From positions 1 through 64,000 of the forward strand of contig CAZDSF010000010.1 in the NCBI GenBank assembly GCA_964508025.1: 64,000 nt of DNA, given 5' to 3'. Of this stretch, positions 1 through 9,226 are shown one piece after another. The position numbers and the translations under genes were made by a program. Each line of letters begins with the position of its first letter. Position 1 is the first letter of the stretch. This stretch comes from JAAZNO01 sp964508025. Lineage in GTDB: Bacteria; Chloroflexota; Anaerolineae; B4-G1; SLSP01. The notes below the pieces were generated by a model, which searched no databases, was not told where the DNA came from, and worked only from the letters and a program-made list of their open reading frames with translations.

Positions 1-342
1 GTTCCGCATACGGACTACCTCACCGGTGAGCAGGTGCGCGCCGCGAATGTGGTGGTGGTGCTCGCCAATCATCTGGAAACCGACATTCTGGAGGATACCT
101 GGGGCGGCGGACACATGTCCATCGAGATTCAGATCTGGGGCCAAGGGCCGGTGATCGTCTTCCGCGATGGCAAGATGATTCCGGGTTTCTGGCAACGCGG
201 CGCGCGCGAAGAGATGCTCACCTTCATAGATGGTCTGGGCAATCCCTTGCCGCTCAAGCCGGGCAATACCTGGTTCCAGATGGTTCCCCTGCAAACCCAA
301 GGCGCAGAAGCCGCGCCGGGGCAGTATCGTTTTACACCTTGA
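1..342 (+). CDS. DUF3048 (YerB-like) domain protein, C-terminal part
   Basis: The frame is open from the first base, so the start lies before the window; 113 codons are visible. This part resembles the C-terminal half of DUF3048 proteins, lipoproteins of uncertain role typified by Bacillus YerB. It is strand-rich, with a 'VFRDGKMIPGFWQR' core (the family's 'nGk.i.G.W' signature) and a closing 'LPLKPGNTWFQMVP' segment. Any lipobox would be in the missing N-terminus. The gene ends about 40 bases before the tRNA. Family assignment is from remembered motif shape and is moderately secure; the molecular function is unknown. Confidence 0.7.
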   Translation, partial: VPHTDYLTGEQVRAANVVVVLANHLETDILEDTWGGGHMSIEIQIWGQGPVIVFRDGKMIPGFWQRGAREEMLTFIDGLGNPLPLKPGNTWFQMVPLQTQGAEAAPGQYRFTP

Positions 343-344
343 GG

Positions 345-372
345 TTGCGTTTTTAGTCGGATATGCTATAAT
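345..372 (+). promoter_or_regulatory. Promoter for tRNA-Val
   Basis: TTGCGT at 345-350 and TATAAT at 367-372 are separated by 16 bases. The predicted start, about 7 bases downstream, coincides with the tRNA 5' end at 380. The -35 box sits directly after the stop codon of the upstream gene. Confidence 0.75.
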
Positions 373-379
373 CGGAGGT

Positions 380-453
<74 letters not shown>

Positions 454-463
454 CTCTCAAAGT

Positions 464-500
464 AACAGCCTCCTACACGCAGGTAGGAGGCTGTTTTGTT
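464..500 (+). terminator. Intrinsic terminator after tRNA-Val
   Basis: A 13-bp perfect stem, AACAGCCTCCTAC (464-476) with GTAGGAGGCTGTT (483-495), has a 6-base loop and is followed by TTGTT. It may also serve the convergent tldE-like gene that ends at 523. Confidence 0.85.
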
Positions 501-522
501 GTGAGGATGACTCTGGATCTTG

Positions 523-1908
523 CTAATACGCCGAATTGGAATGCGAGATCTCCAGCCCGTTGACCTGCATCAGCGCGGGCACGATGATCGCCTGCGGATT
601 GCGCGCGCCGTAGCTCGAGGAGGTGTTGGCGGCGACTTGCGCTTGCGAGAGCCAGGCCACTTTGTCGCCGAAGAATTCCAGCAGGCTTTGCGTCAGCCGC
701 ACGTTGTAGGGCACCACCACCGAGCCATCCTTCTGTAGCAGCAGCGCGCCAAAGCGCGAGCTGGCGGTAATCAGCCCCTTGGAGGGATTGACGATGTTCA
801 TATAGTGCAGGTAGGGGATGTAGAGCACATCATTCTCGCGCGGCTGCGCTACCAGCGCTTCCAACGTGCTCGCAGCGCCATCGCCGCCCTGCATCACCAT
901 GCTTCTGTGTGGCACGGTATGCCCGGTAGGTTGCGCCCCGAACTCATCCGCGTCGTCCTGCCACCACACGAAGCCCTTGAACACGCCCTCCGCCACGATG
1001 GGGAACGGTTCACGTACCATGCCCATCATATCGCGCTGGAACGGGAAGGTCTCGCGGCGCGTGGGATCATCCGTGAGCGTGAACTGAGGCGAGAAGACCC
1101 GCTGCCCCACCTGCTCCTCAGTGAGGAACGAGTAGCCGCGCTTCATCAGGCCGCCGTTGTAGCCGATGAAGCCCATCATGCTCAACAGCTCAGCGATGGC
1201 CGCCGGGCCAAAGACGATGTCGTAGGTCCCCAGCGGCAACTGCTGCGGCGCATCGTGCCGGTAGTGCTCCACCAGGAACGCCAGCTCGCGGTGCAGCGCG
1301 TCCGGGTCGAGATCACCCTTCTGCTGCGCGGATTGCTGGGCGATGACCTCCCACTTGAGTGTTGTGTGCGCCAGCACAATATCAATCTGCGCATCTGAAG
1401 TCTTGAAGTATTGCGTGCGCTCCGAGCGGGTGTTGATCTGCGCCAGGATGTTCGCGCCGCAGGAGAAGATGCCGGACATCTGCACGCCATCCGTCTCCAG
1501 GCCCGCGACCGCCCGATTGAAGAACGCCAGGCGCTCCTCATTGCTGAGCGTCGCCAGCGCGGTATCGTAGGCGCTCTCGTCGCTGAAAGATTCGGTGTAA
1601 ACTGGCACAGTGGGCTGATAGTTCAAGGGCTGTGCGTGCTCCACCATCTCGGCGGCGACGTCCACCCCTTGCTGCATCTCCTCCAGCTTATCCAGCGCCG
1701 TGATCATGCTGTAGCTGGCGCGTTGCCGCCCCTTGTACGCCGTGATTTCCAGACGGATGAGATGCTCATTGGTGTTGAGCGAAATGGCCGAGTTGGCAAA
1801 GCGCATCAGGTAACTATCTTCTTCGTGATAGAGGAAGCTAGCTTCGACGCCTTTTGCCAGCGCGTAGGCGCGCAACTCATGCAGGGTGTGTAAAATTTGA
1901 TCCTTCAC
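523..1908 (-). CDS. TldE/PmbA-like subunit of TldD/TldE metalloprotease
   Basis: A 461-residue member of the PmbA/TldD family without the HExxxH zinc motif, which is the expected state for the TldE (PmbA) subunit. In the characterised E. coli pair, TldD carries the zinc site and TldE shapes the shared chamber that degrades small unfolded peptides, including microcin B17 intermediates. The GTG start at 1908 lies 2 bases after the tldD stop. Its ribosome site (AGGAGAG) is inside the end of tldD, so the two are probably translationally coupled. Whether this pair processes a peptide natural product is not shown; the nearest precursor-like gene is 20 kb away. Confidence 0.88.
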   Translation of the reverse strand: MKDQILHTLHELRAYALAKGVEASFLYHEEDSYLMRFANSAISLNTNEHLIRLEITAYKGRQRASYSMITALDKLEEMQQGVDVAAEMVEHAQPLNYQPTVPVYTESFSDESAYDTALATLSNEERLAFFNRAVAGLETDGVQMSGIFSCGANILAQINTRSERTQYFKTSDAQIDIVLAHTTLKWEVIAQQSAQQKGDLDPDALHRELAFLVEHYRHDAPQQLPLGTYDIVFGPAAIAELLSMMGFIGYNGGLMKRGYSFLTEEQVGQRVFSPQFTLTDDPTRRETFPFQRDMMGMVREPFPIVAEGVFKGFVWWQDDADEFGAQPTGHTVPHRSMVMQGGDGAASTLEALVAQPRENDVLYIPYLHYMNIVNPSKGLITASSRFGALLLQKDGSVVVPYNVRLTQSLLEFFGDKVAWLSQAQVAANTSSSYGARNPQAIIVPALMQVNGLEISHSNSAY

Positions 1909-1910
1909 GG

Positions 1911-3365
1911 CTACTCTCCTATTCTCACGTTATCGAAGCGGCAGACCGGCACGCCATGGCCCAGCTGCATGATCTGATTGGGCTGGCCCTTGCCACAGTT
2001 CGGCGTGTATTGAACTTCCCAGGTGGATTCGTCGCCCACCGCCGAGAGGGAATTGTAGAACGGCACAGTCTCACCCTGATAGGTGGCGTTCTTAACCACG
2101 CGCGTCACCTGCCCATCTTCCACTAGCCAGCCGATGTCGGTGGCGAAGTGGAACTGCTCGCGGTTCGAGCCGATAGACCAGCTCTTGTCGCCATCCAGAA
2201 TGATGCCGCGCTCGGTGTTGCGGACAATGTCATCAAGTGTGCCATCGTCGCCGGGGTCAATGTTGATGTTGGTCATGCGCTCGATGGGGACGCGATAGAA
2301 GGCCGTCGCGCGATTCGCGCCGCCGCTACCGTCGAAGATGCGCTTGCCGGCGCGGGCGTTGGCTTCCTCCACCATCTGCCGCCCTGTGATCGCGCCCACG
2401 AGCAGGCCCTTGTCAATCAGCAGGTTATTCTGAGCCGGGACGCCGTCATCATCATAGCCGAAGCTGCCAGGGCTGTTGGGGATGGTGGCATCGGCGCGGG
2501 CGGTGAGCTTCTCCGAGCCATAGCGCAATGTGCCGAAATCGCTGAGGCGGACGAACGATCCACCGGCGTAAGCCAGCTCGTAGCCCAGGATGCGATCCAG
2601 CTCCAGCGCGTGCCCGATGGTCTCGTGCGTCTGCAAGAACATGATGCCGGGCAACAGGATGACCGAGCGCACATCCTTGGGGCAGGGTTCGGCCACCAGC
2701 ACCTCGTTCATCTCGCGGACGATGCGCTCCGCGTTCGCGGCGAAGACTTCCATATCCAGCGTCTCCCATCCGCGTGTGTCGCCCATGCGCGGCGGGCTGA
2801 AGCTGCGCGAGTGCATCTCGCCCTGCGCGTCCAACCCGGAGACCTGGATCGTGGGGAAGACCTCTACAATGGTTTTCTCGATCTCACTGCCCTCCGAATC
2901 CAGGAAGACGATCTGCTTGCGCATGAAGGTCAGCGAGCAGACGCGCTGGAACACGCCAGGTTGGTTCAGCTTCGCATCCATCGCCTGCATGAACGCGATT
3001 TTTTCCGCCAGCGGCACGGTAAATGGATTGATCTGGTTGGGGCTGGTGAAGCTCGCCTGGATCGCATCCTTCTCCGCCAGGCGGATGGGGAACGTAACCC
3101 GCTCCGCGGCGATGCGGGCGTTATCCAGGGCCTTGTCGAACAAGGCGGTGAGATTGCTGGTATCCGAGGATGCCGAAAAGCCCCACGCGCCGTTGTACAG
3201 CACGCGGACGCCCACACCGCTCTCGCGGGAGGCCGCAGCCTCCTTAAGATTGCCGTTCCATAACAGCAACTCATTGGATTCCTCGATGGGATACCATCGC
3301 GCATCCACATAATGCGCGCCGGCAGCCCGGAGGCGAGCAATCTGCTCTTGTAACTGTTTTTGCAT
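1911..3365 (-). CDS. tldD: TldD-like zinc metalloprotease
   Basis: A 484-residue TldD homolog. The family zinc motif HExxxH is present as HETIGH at about residues 247-252. The C-terminal 'PNCGKGQPNQ' region supplies the conserved cysteine that acts as third ligand in studied TldD enzymes. It starts at ATG 3365 with AAGGAG about 7 bases upstream and is the first gene of a two-gene operon with the TldE-like partner. It is cytoplasmic, with no signal peptide. Known roles of the family are trimming small peptides and maturing modified peptides. Confidence 0.92.
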   Translation of the reverse strand: MQKQLQEQIARLRAAGAHYVDARWYPIEESNELLLWNGNLKEAAASRESGVGVRVLYNGAWGFSASSDTSNLTALFDKALDNARIAAERVTFPIRLAEKDAIQASFTSPNQINPFTVPLAEKIAFMQAMDAKLNQPGVFQRVCSLTFMRKQIVFLDSEGSEIEKTIVEVFPTIQVSGLDAQGEMHSRSFSPPRMGDTRGWETLDMEVFAANAERIVREMNEVLVAEPCPKDVRSVILLPGIMFLQTHETIGHALELDRILGYELAYAGGSFVRLSDFGTLRYGSEKLTARADATIPNSPGSFGYDDDGVPAQNNLLIDKGLLVGAITGRQMVEEANARAGKRIFDGSGGANRATAFYRVPIERMTNINIDPGDDGTLDDIVRNTERGIILDGDKSWSIGSNREQFHFATDIGWLVEDGQVTRVVKNATYQGETVPFYNSLSAVGDESTWEVQYTPNCGKGQPNQIMQLGHGVPVCRFDNVRIGE

Positions 3366-3594
3366 TAGCGTCTCCTTGTGTGTGATCTGACAGTCTCCAG
3401 AATCATTGCCATGCCTGGCGGCGAAATGGCCTTTTTGGAGAAAGGTTACTGACTTAAGCGAGCACTATGATACCACAAATATAGGGCAATGACAGTGTGT
3501 TTCACGACTTGCTTTGCCTGCGTTTCATGCTACAACTATGGACGTTGCCCATGTTTCCAGATCCGCATCAATACAAACGGAGGTATAGCTTTCA

Positions 3595-4932
3595 ATGGAG
3601 AAACAAGCGACACGCCCCAAACTTGATTTCAAGAAAACGCTGCTCATCGGTTTCGGCTTCTTTGGCACAAGTGTGATGTGGAAACTCTACAACGACTATG
3701 TGCCCATCTTCCTCCAGGCCGGCAATCCGCTTTTCGAGACGAGCACCAAGGCGCCCGGCTTCGGTTTAGGGCCGGGGCTTACCGGGTTCATCATGACGCT
3801 CGATAACATCGTGGCGTTTCTCCTGTTGCCCCTGATCGGTTTGTGGAGCGATCGCATCTGGGCGCCAAAACTGGGCGGGCGACGCAAACCCTTCATCGTC
3901 ACGCTGGCGCCGATCTCGATCCTTGCTTTCATTTTGATTCCCGTAATTGTGCGCCTGATTCCTCCCGCACTCAGCGGCATGACCGATCAGCTACGACAGC
4001 CGCTGGCTTTCTTCATCATTATTGTCGGCATCTTCATCACCACCATGGCAGGCTTCCGCACGCCGGTGATCTCCCTGATGCCCGATCTCACCCCATCGCC
4101 ATTGCGCAGTCAGGCTAACGGCATCATCAATCTGATGGGCGGCCTGGGCGGCGTCATCATCACCCTGGTGGGCGCATTCCTGTACAATGTCAGTATTGCA
4201 CTGCCCTTTATCGTCAGCGGCATTCTGATGGCGGTCGCCGTGCTGATGCTGATCTTCTTCGTGAAGGAGCCGCGGCATCTGGGCGAGGAAGGCGAAGCGC
4301 GCGAGGAAGAGGAAGCGTTGGGCGCGCTCAGGGGCATCCGGCGCATTTCTCCCGCCGCTACCAAAAGCCTTTTACTGCTCATGCTCTCGATCTTCTTTTG
4401 GTTTGTGGGCTACAACGCCATCGAGACTTTCTTCACCTCTTACGGCGTCAACGTCTTGGGCATCGCGGAGAACCAGGCTTCGTTACTGTCCAGCGTGTCC
4501 TACATCACCTTCATCCTCTTTGCTATCCCCAGCGGCTACATCGCCGCGAAGGTAGGCCGCAAGCGCACCATCACGATAGGACTGCTGGTATTCGCCGTGT
4601 TGCTGCTCATTGGCTTCTTCGTTCCCAATATCATCGTCATCGGCGGCGCGCTGGCATTGGGCGGCATCGCCTGGAGCCTGGTCAACATCAACAGCCTGCC
4701 CATGGTGATTGATACTTCCGATAGCGACGCGAATATTGGCACATTTACCGGATTGTACTATCTGGCCTCTCAGGCAGCGGCCATCGCCGGGCCGATTCTC
4801 AACGGCTTCCTCATCGAACGCTATGAAAACTACGGTCTGGTGCTGCTAATGCCGGTCATCTTCTTCTTCCTGGCGGCAGGCTCCATGCAGGGCGTAACGC
4901 GCGGAGAGGCGAAGGTACACGCGGCGGCGTAA
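3595..4932 (+). CDS. MFS transporter, GPH/sucrose-carrier-like
   Basis: A 445-residue membrane protein with about 12 hydrophobic helices. After the second helix is 'GLWSDRIWAPKLGGRRKPF', an expanded MFS motif A of the kind found in glycoside/sugar carriers (GPH and SLC45-like families), and 'KVGRKRT' repeats the motif at the start of the second half. A charged central loop (EEGEAREEEE) separates the two six-helix halves. The ribosome site GGAGG lies 11 bases before ATG, rather far. It is transcribed alone and followed by a strong hairpin. The substrate cannot be read from sequence; a sugar is likely from family resemblance. Confidence 0.8.
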   Translation: MEKQATRPKLDFKKTLLIGFGFFGTSVMWKLYNDYVPIFLQAGNPLFETSTKAPGFGLGPGLTGFIMTLDNIVAFLLLPLIGLWSDRIWAPKLGGRRKPFIVTLAPISILAFILIPVIVRLIPPALSGMTDQLRQPLAFFIIIVGIFITTMAGFRTPVISLMPDLTPSPLRSQANGIINLMGGLGGVIITLVGAFLYNVSIALPFIVSGILMAVAVLMLIFFVKEPRHLGEEGEAREEEEALGALRGIRRISPAATKSLLLLMLSIFFWFVGYNAIETFFTSYGVNVLGIAENQASLLSSVSYITFILFAIPSGYIAAKVGRKRTITIGLLVFAVLLLIGFFVPNIIVIGGALALGGIAWSLVNINSLPMVIDTSDSDANIGTFTGLYYLASQAAAIAGPILNGFLIERYENYGLVLLMPVIFFFLAAGSMQGVTRGEAKVHAAA

Positions 4933-4952
4933 GCGCGCCTCATGGCAAAGAC

Positions 4953-4984
4953 AACGGAGCACGCGCTATGCGTGCTCCGTTTCA
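4953..4984 (+). terminator. Terminator hairpin after MFS gene
   Basis: A 12-bp stem, AACGGAGCACGC (4953-4964) with GCGTGCTCCGTT (4970-4981), has a 5-base loop and is followed by TTC only, so the U-tract is short. It lies between convergent genes and could work in both directions. Confidence 0.7.
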
Positions 4985-5012
4985 TATCTGGGAGATGGCC
5001 CGGCTGCGCCTG

Positions 5013-5633
5013 TCAGGAGCCGGATTGCGCCGCCGCCCACCGGCAGACTGTTTCCACCACTGCGGCGAAGTCCACGGTCTGCATCTCGGTGGTATCGAGC
5101 GCCAACGTCTCGCCGGGCAGCTCTAGCGGCCCGTACAGCCCGCCTTCGAGTTGCGCCGCGAACTCCGCCCCGAAATCGGCATCCCCATGCCCTGGATGGC
5201 GCGCCCCGGCCGCATGACGCGCCGCGAACCGGGCCTGCAGCGCCTCCGGTGCGGCGCGCAGCACGATCTGGTACAACGCAAAGGGATAGCGCTCGCGCAG
5301 CGCAAGGAATCTGGGGCTATCATATTCGGGCTTGAAGTTGGCTTCCACGACCAGCGGCGCGCCCACCCGCAGATGCGCTTCGATCCACGCATAGAGCAGC
5401 GCGAAGCTGGCACGGCTCAAACGCTGGGACCAGGCGCGATCGCTCCAGCCGAGTGTATCGAAGAGCTGCTCCTTGATGGCGTCTTTGGCGAGGAAGGGAA
5501 CTTGCAGCCGGGCGGCGAGCTGCACGCCCAGTGTCGTCTTGCCGGCAGCCGGCGCGCCGGTGATGAGGATGAGCCACGCGGCGCGCGGCGCGCTCTCAGT
5601 AGGCGCCGATTTCGTGCAGGCGCTCGTCATCAA
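5013..5633 (-). CDS. P-loop ATPase/small-molecule kinase-like protein
   Basis: A 206-residue cytoplasmic protein with a Walker A motif, GAPAAGKT, at residues 26-33. The rest resembles the AAA_33 group of small kinases and zeta-toxin-like P-loop proteins: a lid region rich in Arg (RFAARHAAG) and an 'LVVEANF' strand. The substrate is unknown. Its ATG lies 38 bases inside the 3' end of the zincin gene, with no clear ribosome site and no later start before the P-loop, so translation is probably coupled to the gene upstream. Last gene of a three-gene operon. Confidence 0.75.
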   Translation of the reverse strand: MMTSACTKSAPTESAPRAAWLILITGAPAAGKTTLGVQLAARLQVPFLAKDAIKEQLFDTLGWSDRAWSQRLSRASFALLYAWIEAHLRVGAPLVVEANFKPEYDSPRFLALRERYPFALYQIVLRAAPEALQARFAARHAAGARHPGHGDADFGAEFAAQLEGGLYGPLELPGETLALDTTEMQTVDFAAVVETVCRWAAAQSGS

Positions 5634-6033
5634 TGCCGAAGTGATGCGCGATTTCGTGATAGAGGACGTGCCGCACCATCTCCCGCACCTCTTCTGGGGT
5701 GGCGCAGCGCAGAACGATGGGATAGCGATAGAGGCTGATTTTGTCGGGCAGCACCAACCCGTATTGATGCGTGCGGCGCGTCTGCGGAATGCCGTGGTAG
5801 AAGCCCAGCAGCCCGCTGGGATGGCTCACTTTGGCGCGGCGCAAGGTCGGCGGATCGGGCCAATCCTCCACCACAATTTCCACATTCTTCAGTTTGTCGC
5901 GGAAATCCGCCGGCAACGCCTCCAGCGCGGCGATGACAAACTCCTGGAAGCGCGCCTGCCCCACACGCCGGAAGACGGCGCCGTCATTCGGGAATGGCGG
6001 CGGCTCGCGTTCGCCGTCATTCTGGAGCGTCAT
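5596..6033 (-). CDS. Small zincin-like metallopeptidase (PF06262 type)
   Basis: A 145-residue protein ending in HEIAHHFG at about residues 126-133, followed by 'DDERLHEIG'. This is the HExxH plus downstream Asp/Glu arrangement of the short stand-alone zincins of PF06262. No signal peptide, so probably cytoplasmic. Its ATG overlaps the stop of the L,D-transpeptidase gene by 4 bases (ATGA), and its 3' end overlaps the next gene by 38 bases. The protein substrate is unknown. Confidence 0.85.
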   Translation of the reverse strand: MTLQNDGEREPPPFPNDGAVFRRVGQARFQEFVIAALEALPADFRDKLKNVEIVVEDWPDPPTLRRAKVSHPSGLLGFYHGIPQTRRTHQYGLVLPDKISLYRYPIVLRCATPEEVREMVRHVLYHEIAHHFGIDDERLHEIGAY

Positions 6034-7079
6034 ATCACCACCACGCGCGTGCCCATACCCGGCGCGGCTTCGACCGTCTCCTCTTCATACGGCGCCTGCG
6101 GCTCCACCCAGCGGAAAATCCAGCGCGCGGCGCGGCTCGGCACGTTGAGGCAACCGTGACTGTAGCGCCGGCCATAATCGTTGTGCCAGTAAGTGCCGTG
6201 GATGGCGACGCCGGAACGGGTGAAGTACGTCGGGAAGGGGACGCCCGCCAGGTCGTAATCGTCGCCGATCATGCGGCGGGTGTGCCGCTTGTAGAGGATG
6301 CGGAACTGCCCCAGCGGCGTGGGCGTGCGATACGTGCCAGAAGCGGTGGGGGTGCTGAACACGACCTGCTCGCCCTCGAAACAGGTAATCATCTGCCTGG
6401 GAATGTCAATTTGAATCCACTTATCGGGATGACCGGGAGAAATCGGCGCCAGCTCTGCCGGCGTAATGCGGCGCACCGACCACGTGGGCACATACGGTCC
6501 CGGCGACCAGGTGATGCCATCCTGCAACTGATACCACCACTCGCCGCTATCATCTTGCACCGCGCCGATGACGCGGTAGACGGTCTGGTAATAGAGCTTG
6601 CGCGCTACGCCCGGCGCGGCGGGACGCCAGCGGGATTCGGCATAAGGCACACAGACTTCGACCCAGAAGCCGGGTTTGGCGACATCGCGGATGACCTCGA
6701 TCTGACGGGCATCCTCCACCGGCTGCACAAAGGCGCTGTGAATGTAGCCCTCCTCGGTCTGATACCATATCGGATTGGTGGGCCACGGCGCTTCGCCGGC
6801 GATGGCGCTGTAGAGGGGAATCACTGTATCATGCGTCTTCCATGCAATCAGAGGCGCTTTTGGGGAAGGCTCACGGCGCACGGCCTGTTGCTGCCAGCTG
6901 ATAATGCGTCCCAGATCAGCCGGCGGCGGATCGGTGTTGGGAAGGGCTTTCTGCTTCCGATCCATCCAGTATTTGAGAAGCGCAGCATCATCGGGCAAAA
7001 ATGGCGGGGTCAGAAGCGCCGCCATCGCGCCCGCGCCCAATTTGAGAATCTCACGCCGCGTGTATTTCGTAGTTCCCAT
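6030..7079 (-). CDS. L,D-transpeptidase (YkuD domain), Tat-type signal
   Basis: A 349-residue exported protein. The N-terminus 'TRREILKLGAGAMAAL' has the twin-arginine look (RRExLK plus a hydrophobic stretch). The C-terminal YkuD domain holds the catalytic signature HGT...SHGCLN, placing the nucleophile near Cys310. The middle 200 residues resemble SH3-like repeats that would bind wall polymer. Enzymes of this family make 3-3 crosslinks in peptidoglycan or attach proteins to it. It is the first gene of the operon with the zincin and P-loop kinase. Confidence 0.9.
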   Translation of the reverse strand: MGTTKYTRREILKLGAGAMAALLTPPFLPDDAALLKYWMDRKQKALPNTDPPPADLGRIISWQQQAVRREPSPKAPLIAWKTHDTVIPLYSAIAGEAPWPTNPIWYQTEEGYIHSAFVQPVEDARQIEVIRDVAKPGFWVEVCVPYAESRWRPAAPGVARKLYYQTVYRVIGAVQDDSGEWWYQLQDGITWSPGPYVPTWSVRRITPAELAPISPGHPDKWIQIDIPRQMITCFEGEQVVFSTPTASGTYRTPTPLGQFRILYKRHTRRMIGDDYDLAGVPFPTYFTRSGVAIHGTYWHNDYGRRYSHGCLNVPSRAARWIFRWVEPQAPYEEETVEAAPGMGTRVVVI

Positions 7080-7154
7080 CCTCTATTTCCCCCAAAACCT
7101 CAAAAACAAACGAGAAACCTGCCCTCGTGGGGCGGACATGCCTGTTCGCCAGAA

Positions 7155-7174
7155 AGCAGGCTAGAAAGCCTGCT
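7155..7174. repeat. Short palindrome after L,D-transpeptidase promoter region
   Basis: AGCAGGCT (7155-7162) and AGCCTGCT (7167-7174) form a perfect 8-bp stem with a 4-base loop in the gap between the transpeptidase start and the TPR gene end. It may terminate the TPR gene. It belongs to the same word-like palindrome class seen at 8774-9179. Confidence 0.55.
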
Positions 7175-7239
7175 CCACATCGGCTCCCAATCTACCACGG
7201 CTTGATGATTTGCGCAAGGTTTGCCCTCGAATTCCGCCC

Positions 7240-8682
7240 CTACGCGCTCTGACGCACCTGCGTCGCCGCAAGCGCCGCCTCCAGGGCATCGAGCTCCGGC
7301 AGGCGCGGCGACATCTGCCGCAAGCCCTCCAACGTGTGCGCTGCCAGCGTGAGCTCCCCCAGCTCCAGGCACGCGCGCGTCAACGCCACGTGGCTCGCCG
7401 GTTTGCCGGGCAACAGCGCCGCCGCCCGCCGCAGATGAATCGCCGCCAACGCCCACATCCCGTGCGCGGCATAGCGCTCTCCGTGACTGAAGAAATCCAG
7501 CCCCTCCGTGACCCCGCGATCCACTTGCAGCAGAATGCGCCGCTGCTTCTTGACGAAATCCGCCTCCAGGTTGAGCGTCAGGGTCAGCACCGCAATCGCC
7601 ACAGCCAGACCGCAGCCCACGCTCAACAGGCGCAGCGGCCCTTCGATGAGCGCGCCGCTGACCAGCGCGAGCAGCGCGGTGAGAGCGGCGTTGACCAGCA
7701 GCAGGTAGTAGACGGGCGTCCAGCGCACCGTGATGGCGATGAGCAAGCCCAACGCCCCCAGCGCCGGTATCCAGGTGAGGAAGAATTGCCAGCGTGGCCA
7801 CTGCGCCAGCACCAACACGGCGACCTCCGGCGGAAACGGGCCGGCGCCGCCCAAATACAGTGGGAGCAGCTGCAGAAAATCCTCCAATCCGATGCTGCGT
7901 CCAATCTCCGCGAGGAACACCAACGGCCCGGAGAACGCCGAGAGCACGTTGATGACCTGCATACTCCACAGCACCCAGTAGAGGACAGAGGGCTTGTCAC
8001 GCTGAGCGCTCTTGATCCACAGCGGATTGCGGCAGGCCGGGCAGCGCTTATCATCGGGTTGGGTAGACGCGGCGCAGTAGGGGCAGGTGTAGATGTTGTC
8101 GTAGCGCGCCCACGCCGCCTGCCAGGCCAGCGTCGCTTCCGAGGGCGGCTCCGCCTCGATGCTCTCGACGGGCGAAGGCCGCGGCTCCGGGGCGAGCCGG
8201 CGTTCCAACGCCGCCAGCTCCTCGCGGGCCTCCGCGTGCGCCGGATCGAGCGCGAGGACGTTTTCCAGGCAGAGCTTGCAATCGGCAGGCGATTCCAGCA
8301 CGCGGCTGAGCCACAGCCACGCGAGCACATTCTCCTCGTCGCGCTCGGTCACTTCCAGGAGCAGCGTCCGCGCCTGCGCCCGCTTGCCGATCTCGGCGGC
8401 GGCGATGCCGCGCAGGAGCAGCGCATCGGTGACGCGCGGCGCCAGCGCCGCCAGCCCGCGCCGCGCAGCGGCATGATCGGGGTCGAGCGCGAGCGCCTGC
8501 CGAAGACAGTGCTCCTGCTCCTCCGGCGTCTCCATCACCCCGCTGAGCCACAGCCAGGCGGTGATGTTCTCGGGCGCCTCCTCCGTCGCGCGCGTGAGCA
8601 ACGCCCGCGCCTGTGCGCGTCGCCCGGCTTTCGCCTCGGCGATGCCCTCACGCAATGCCTGCGCCGCCGCGCTTTCCATCAT
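7240..8682 (-). CDS. TPR and zinc-ribbon membrane protein
   Basis: A 480-residue protein. Residues 1 to about 160 are TPR-like helical repeats ('LRQALALDPDHAAARRGLAA' is typical). Residues 190-225 hold a four-cysteine zinc ribbon (CPYC...CPAC). Residues 235-380 contain about five hydrophobic helices. The C-terminal 90 residues return to a TPR-like helical pattern. No enzymatic motif is visible. The layout suggests a membrane-anchored scaffold. Translation starts at ATG 8682 behind GGAGGG; it appears to be a single-gene unit. Confidence 0.7.
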   Translation of the reverse strand: MMESAAAQALREGIAEAKAGRRAQARALLTRATEEAPENITAWLWLSGVMETPEEQEHCLRQALALDPDHAAARRGLAALAPRVTDALLLRGIAAAEIGKRAQARTLLLEVTERDEENVLAWLWLSRVLESPADCKLCLENVLALDPAHAEAREELAALERRLAPEPRPSPVESIEAEPPSEATLAWQAAWARYDNIYTCPYCAASTQPDDKRCPACRNPLWIKSAQRDKPSVLYWVLWSMQVINVLSAFSGPLVFLAEIGRSIGLEDFLQLLPLYLGGAGPFPPEVAVLVLAQWPRWQFFLTWIPALGALGLLIAITVRWTPVYYLLLVNAALTALLALVSGALIEGPLRLLSVGCGLAVAIAVLTLTLNLEADFVKKQRRILLQVDRGVTEGLDFFSHGERYAAHGMWALAAIHLRRAAALLPGKPASHVALTRACLELGELTLAAHTLEGLRQMSPRLPELDALEAALAATQVRQSA

Positions 8683-9226
8683 CTTCCGTCCCTCCGCTGA
8701 TCAGGCAAGTGAATCTCATGGCTTCCAGCACCTATTATAATCCAAGTTGCTACCTTGCGCTTGCCAGCGGTTGCCAGCGGTTTCCAACCGCTGGCTGATA
8801 TGCAAAGTGTGTTAAAAACGCACTCTCCCAACCCGTTTCAACGGGTTTGCGCATAGCAGCGGGGCGTTTCAACGCTCCGCGTTTCGGCCAGACCCCCAGG
8901 GTGACAACTTGGGTTATTATAACCCCAAAATGCGCTTCGGCGCAGGGTATGTTGTTGTGCATACCATCCTCGCGCAACTCAGTGGGACGGGCGTCCCGCC
9001 CGTCTCTGGCTGGCCGGAGGCTCGCCCCACATTCGCTGCAGAAGAGAGCCTCACGCTGGAGCAGCTGATGAAGGGAGAAAACGCCTGACGCCAAGTGCCT
9101 GAAGATAAATCGTCAGGCTGCTACCCGCAACCTGCTCAAGCAGGCTGCCCCGGAGTCCCAGAGTCGGCTTGAGCCGACTTGACATAACAGCAAGTGCCTT
9201 CCGCCTTCAGCCTTCAGCCTTCATCC
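8683..9226. repeat. Non-coding region with a cluster of short palindromes
   Basis: No convincing gene lies here. The region holds at least six short inverted repeats: CCAGCGGTT/AACCGCTGG (8774-8794), AACCCGTT-tc-AACGGGTT (8830-8847), GGGTTATTATAACCC (8911-8925), GACGGGCG/CGCCCGTC (8986-9004), CCTGCT-ca-AGCAGG (9131-9144) and AGTCGGCT-tg-AGCCGACT (9162-9179). A run of CCTTCAG-type heptamers occupies about 9196-9228. A TATAAT on the minus strand near 8738-8745 could be the -10 of the TPR gene. Confidence 0.7.

Noticed and set aside
2148..3263. 371-codon plus-strand frame opposite tldD
   Set aside because: Antisense to a motif-confirmed TldD gene; no start signal.
8750..9094. 114-codon minus-strand frame with a CSEC motif
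   Set aside because: It is composed of the palindrome cluster itself and has no ribosome site; coding is unlikely.
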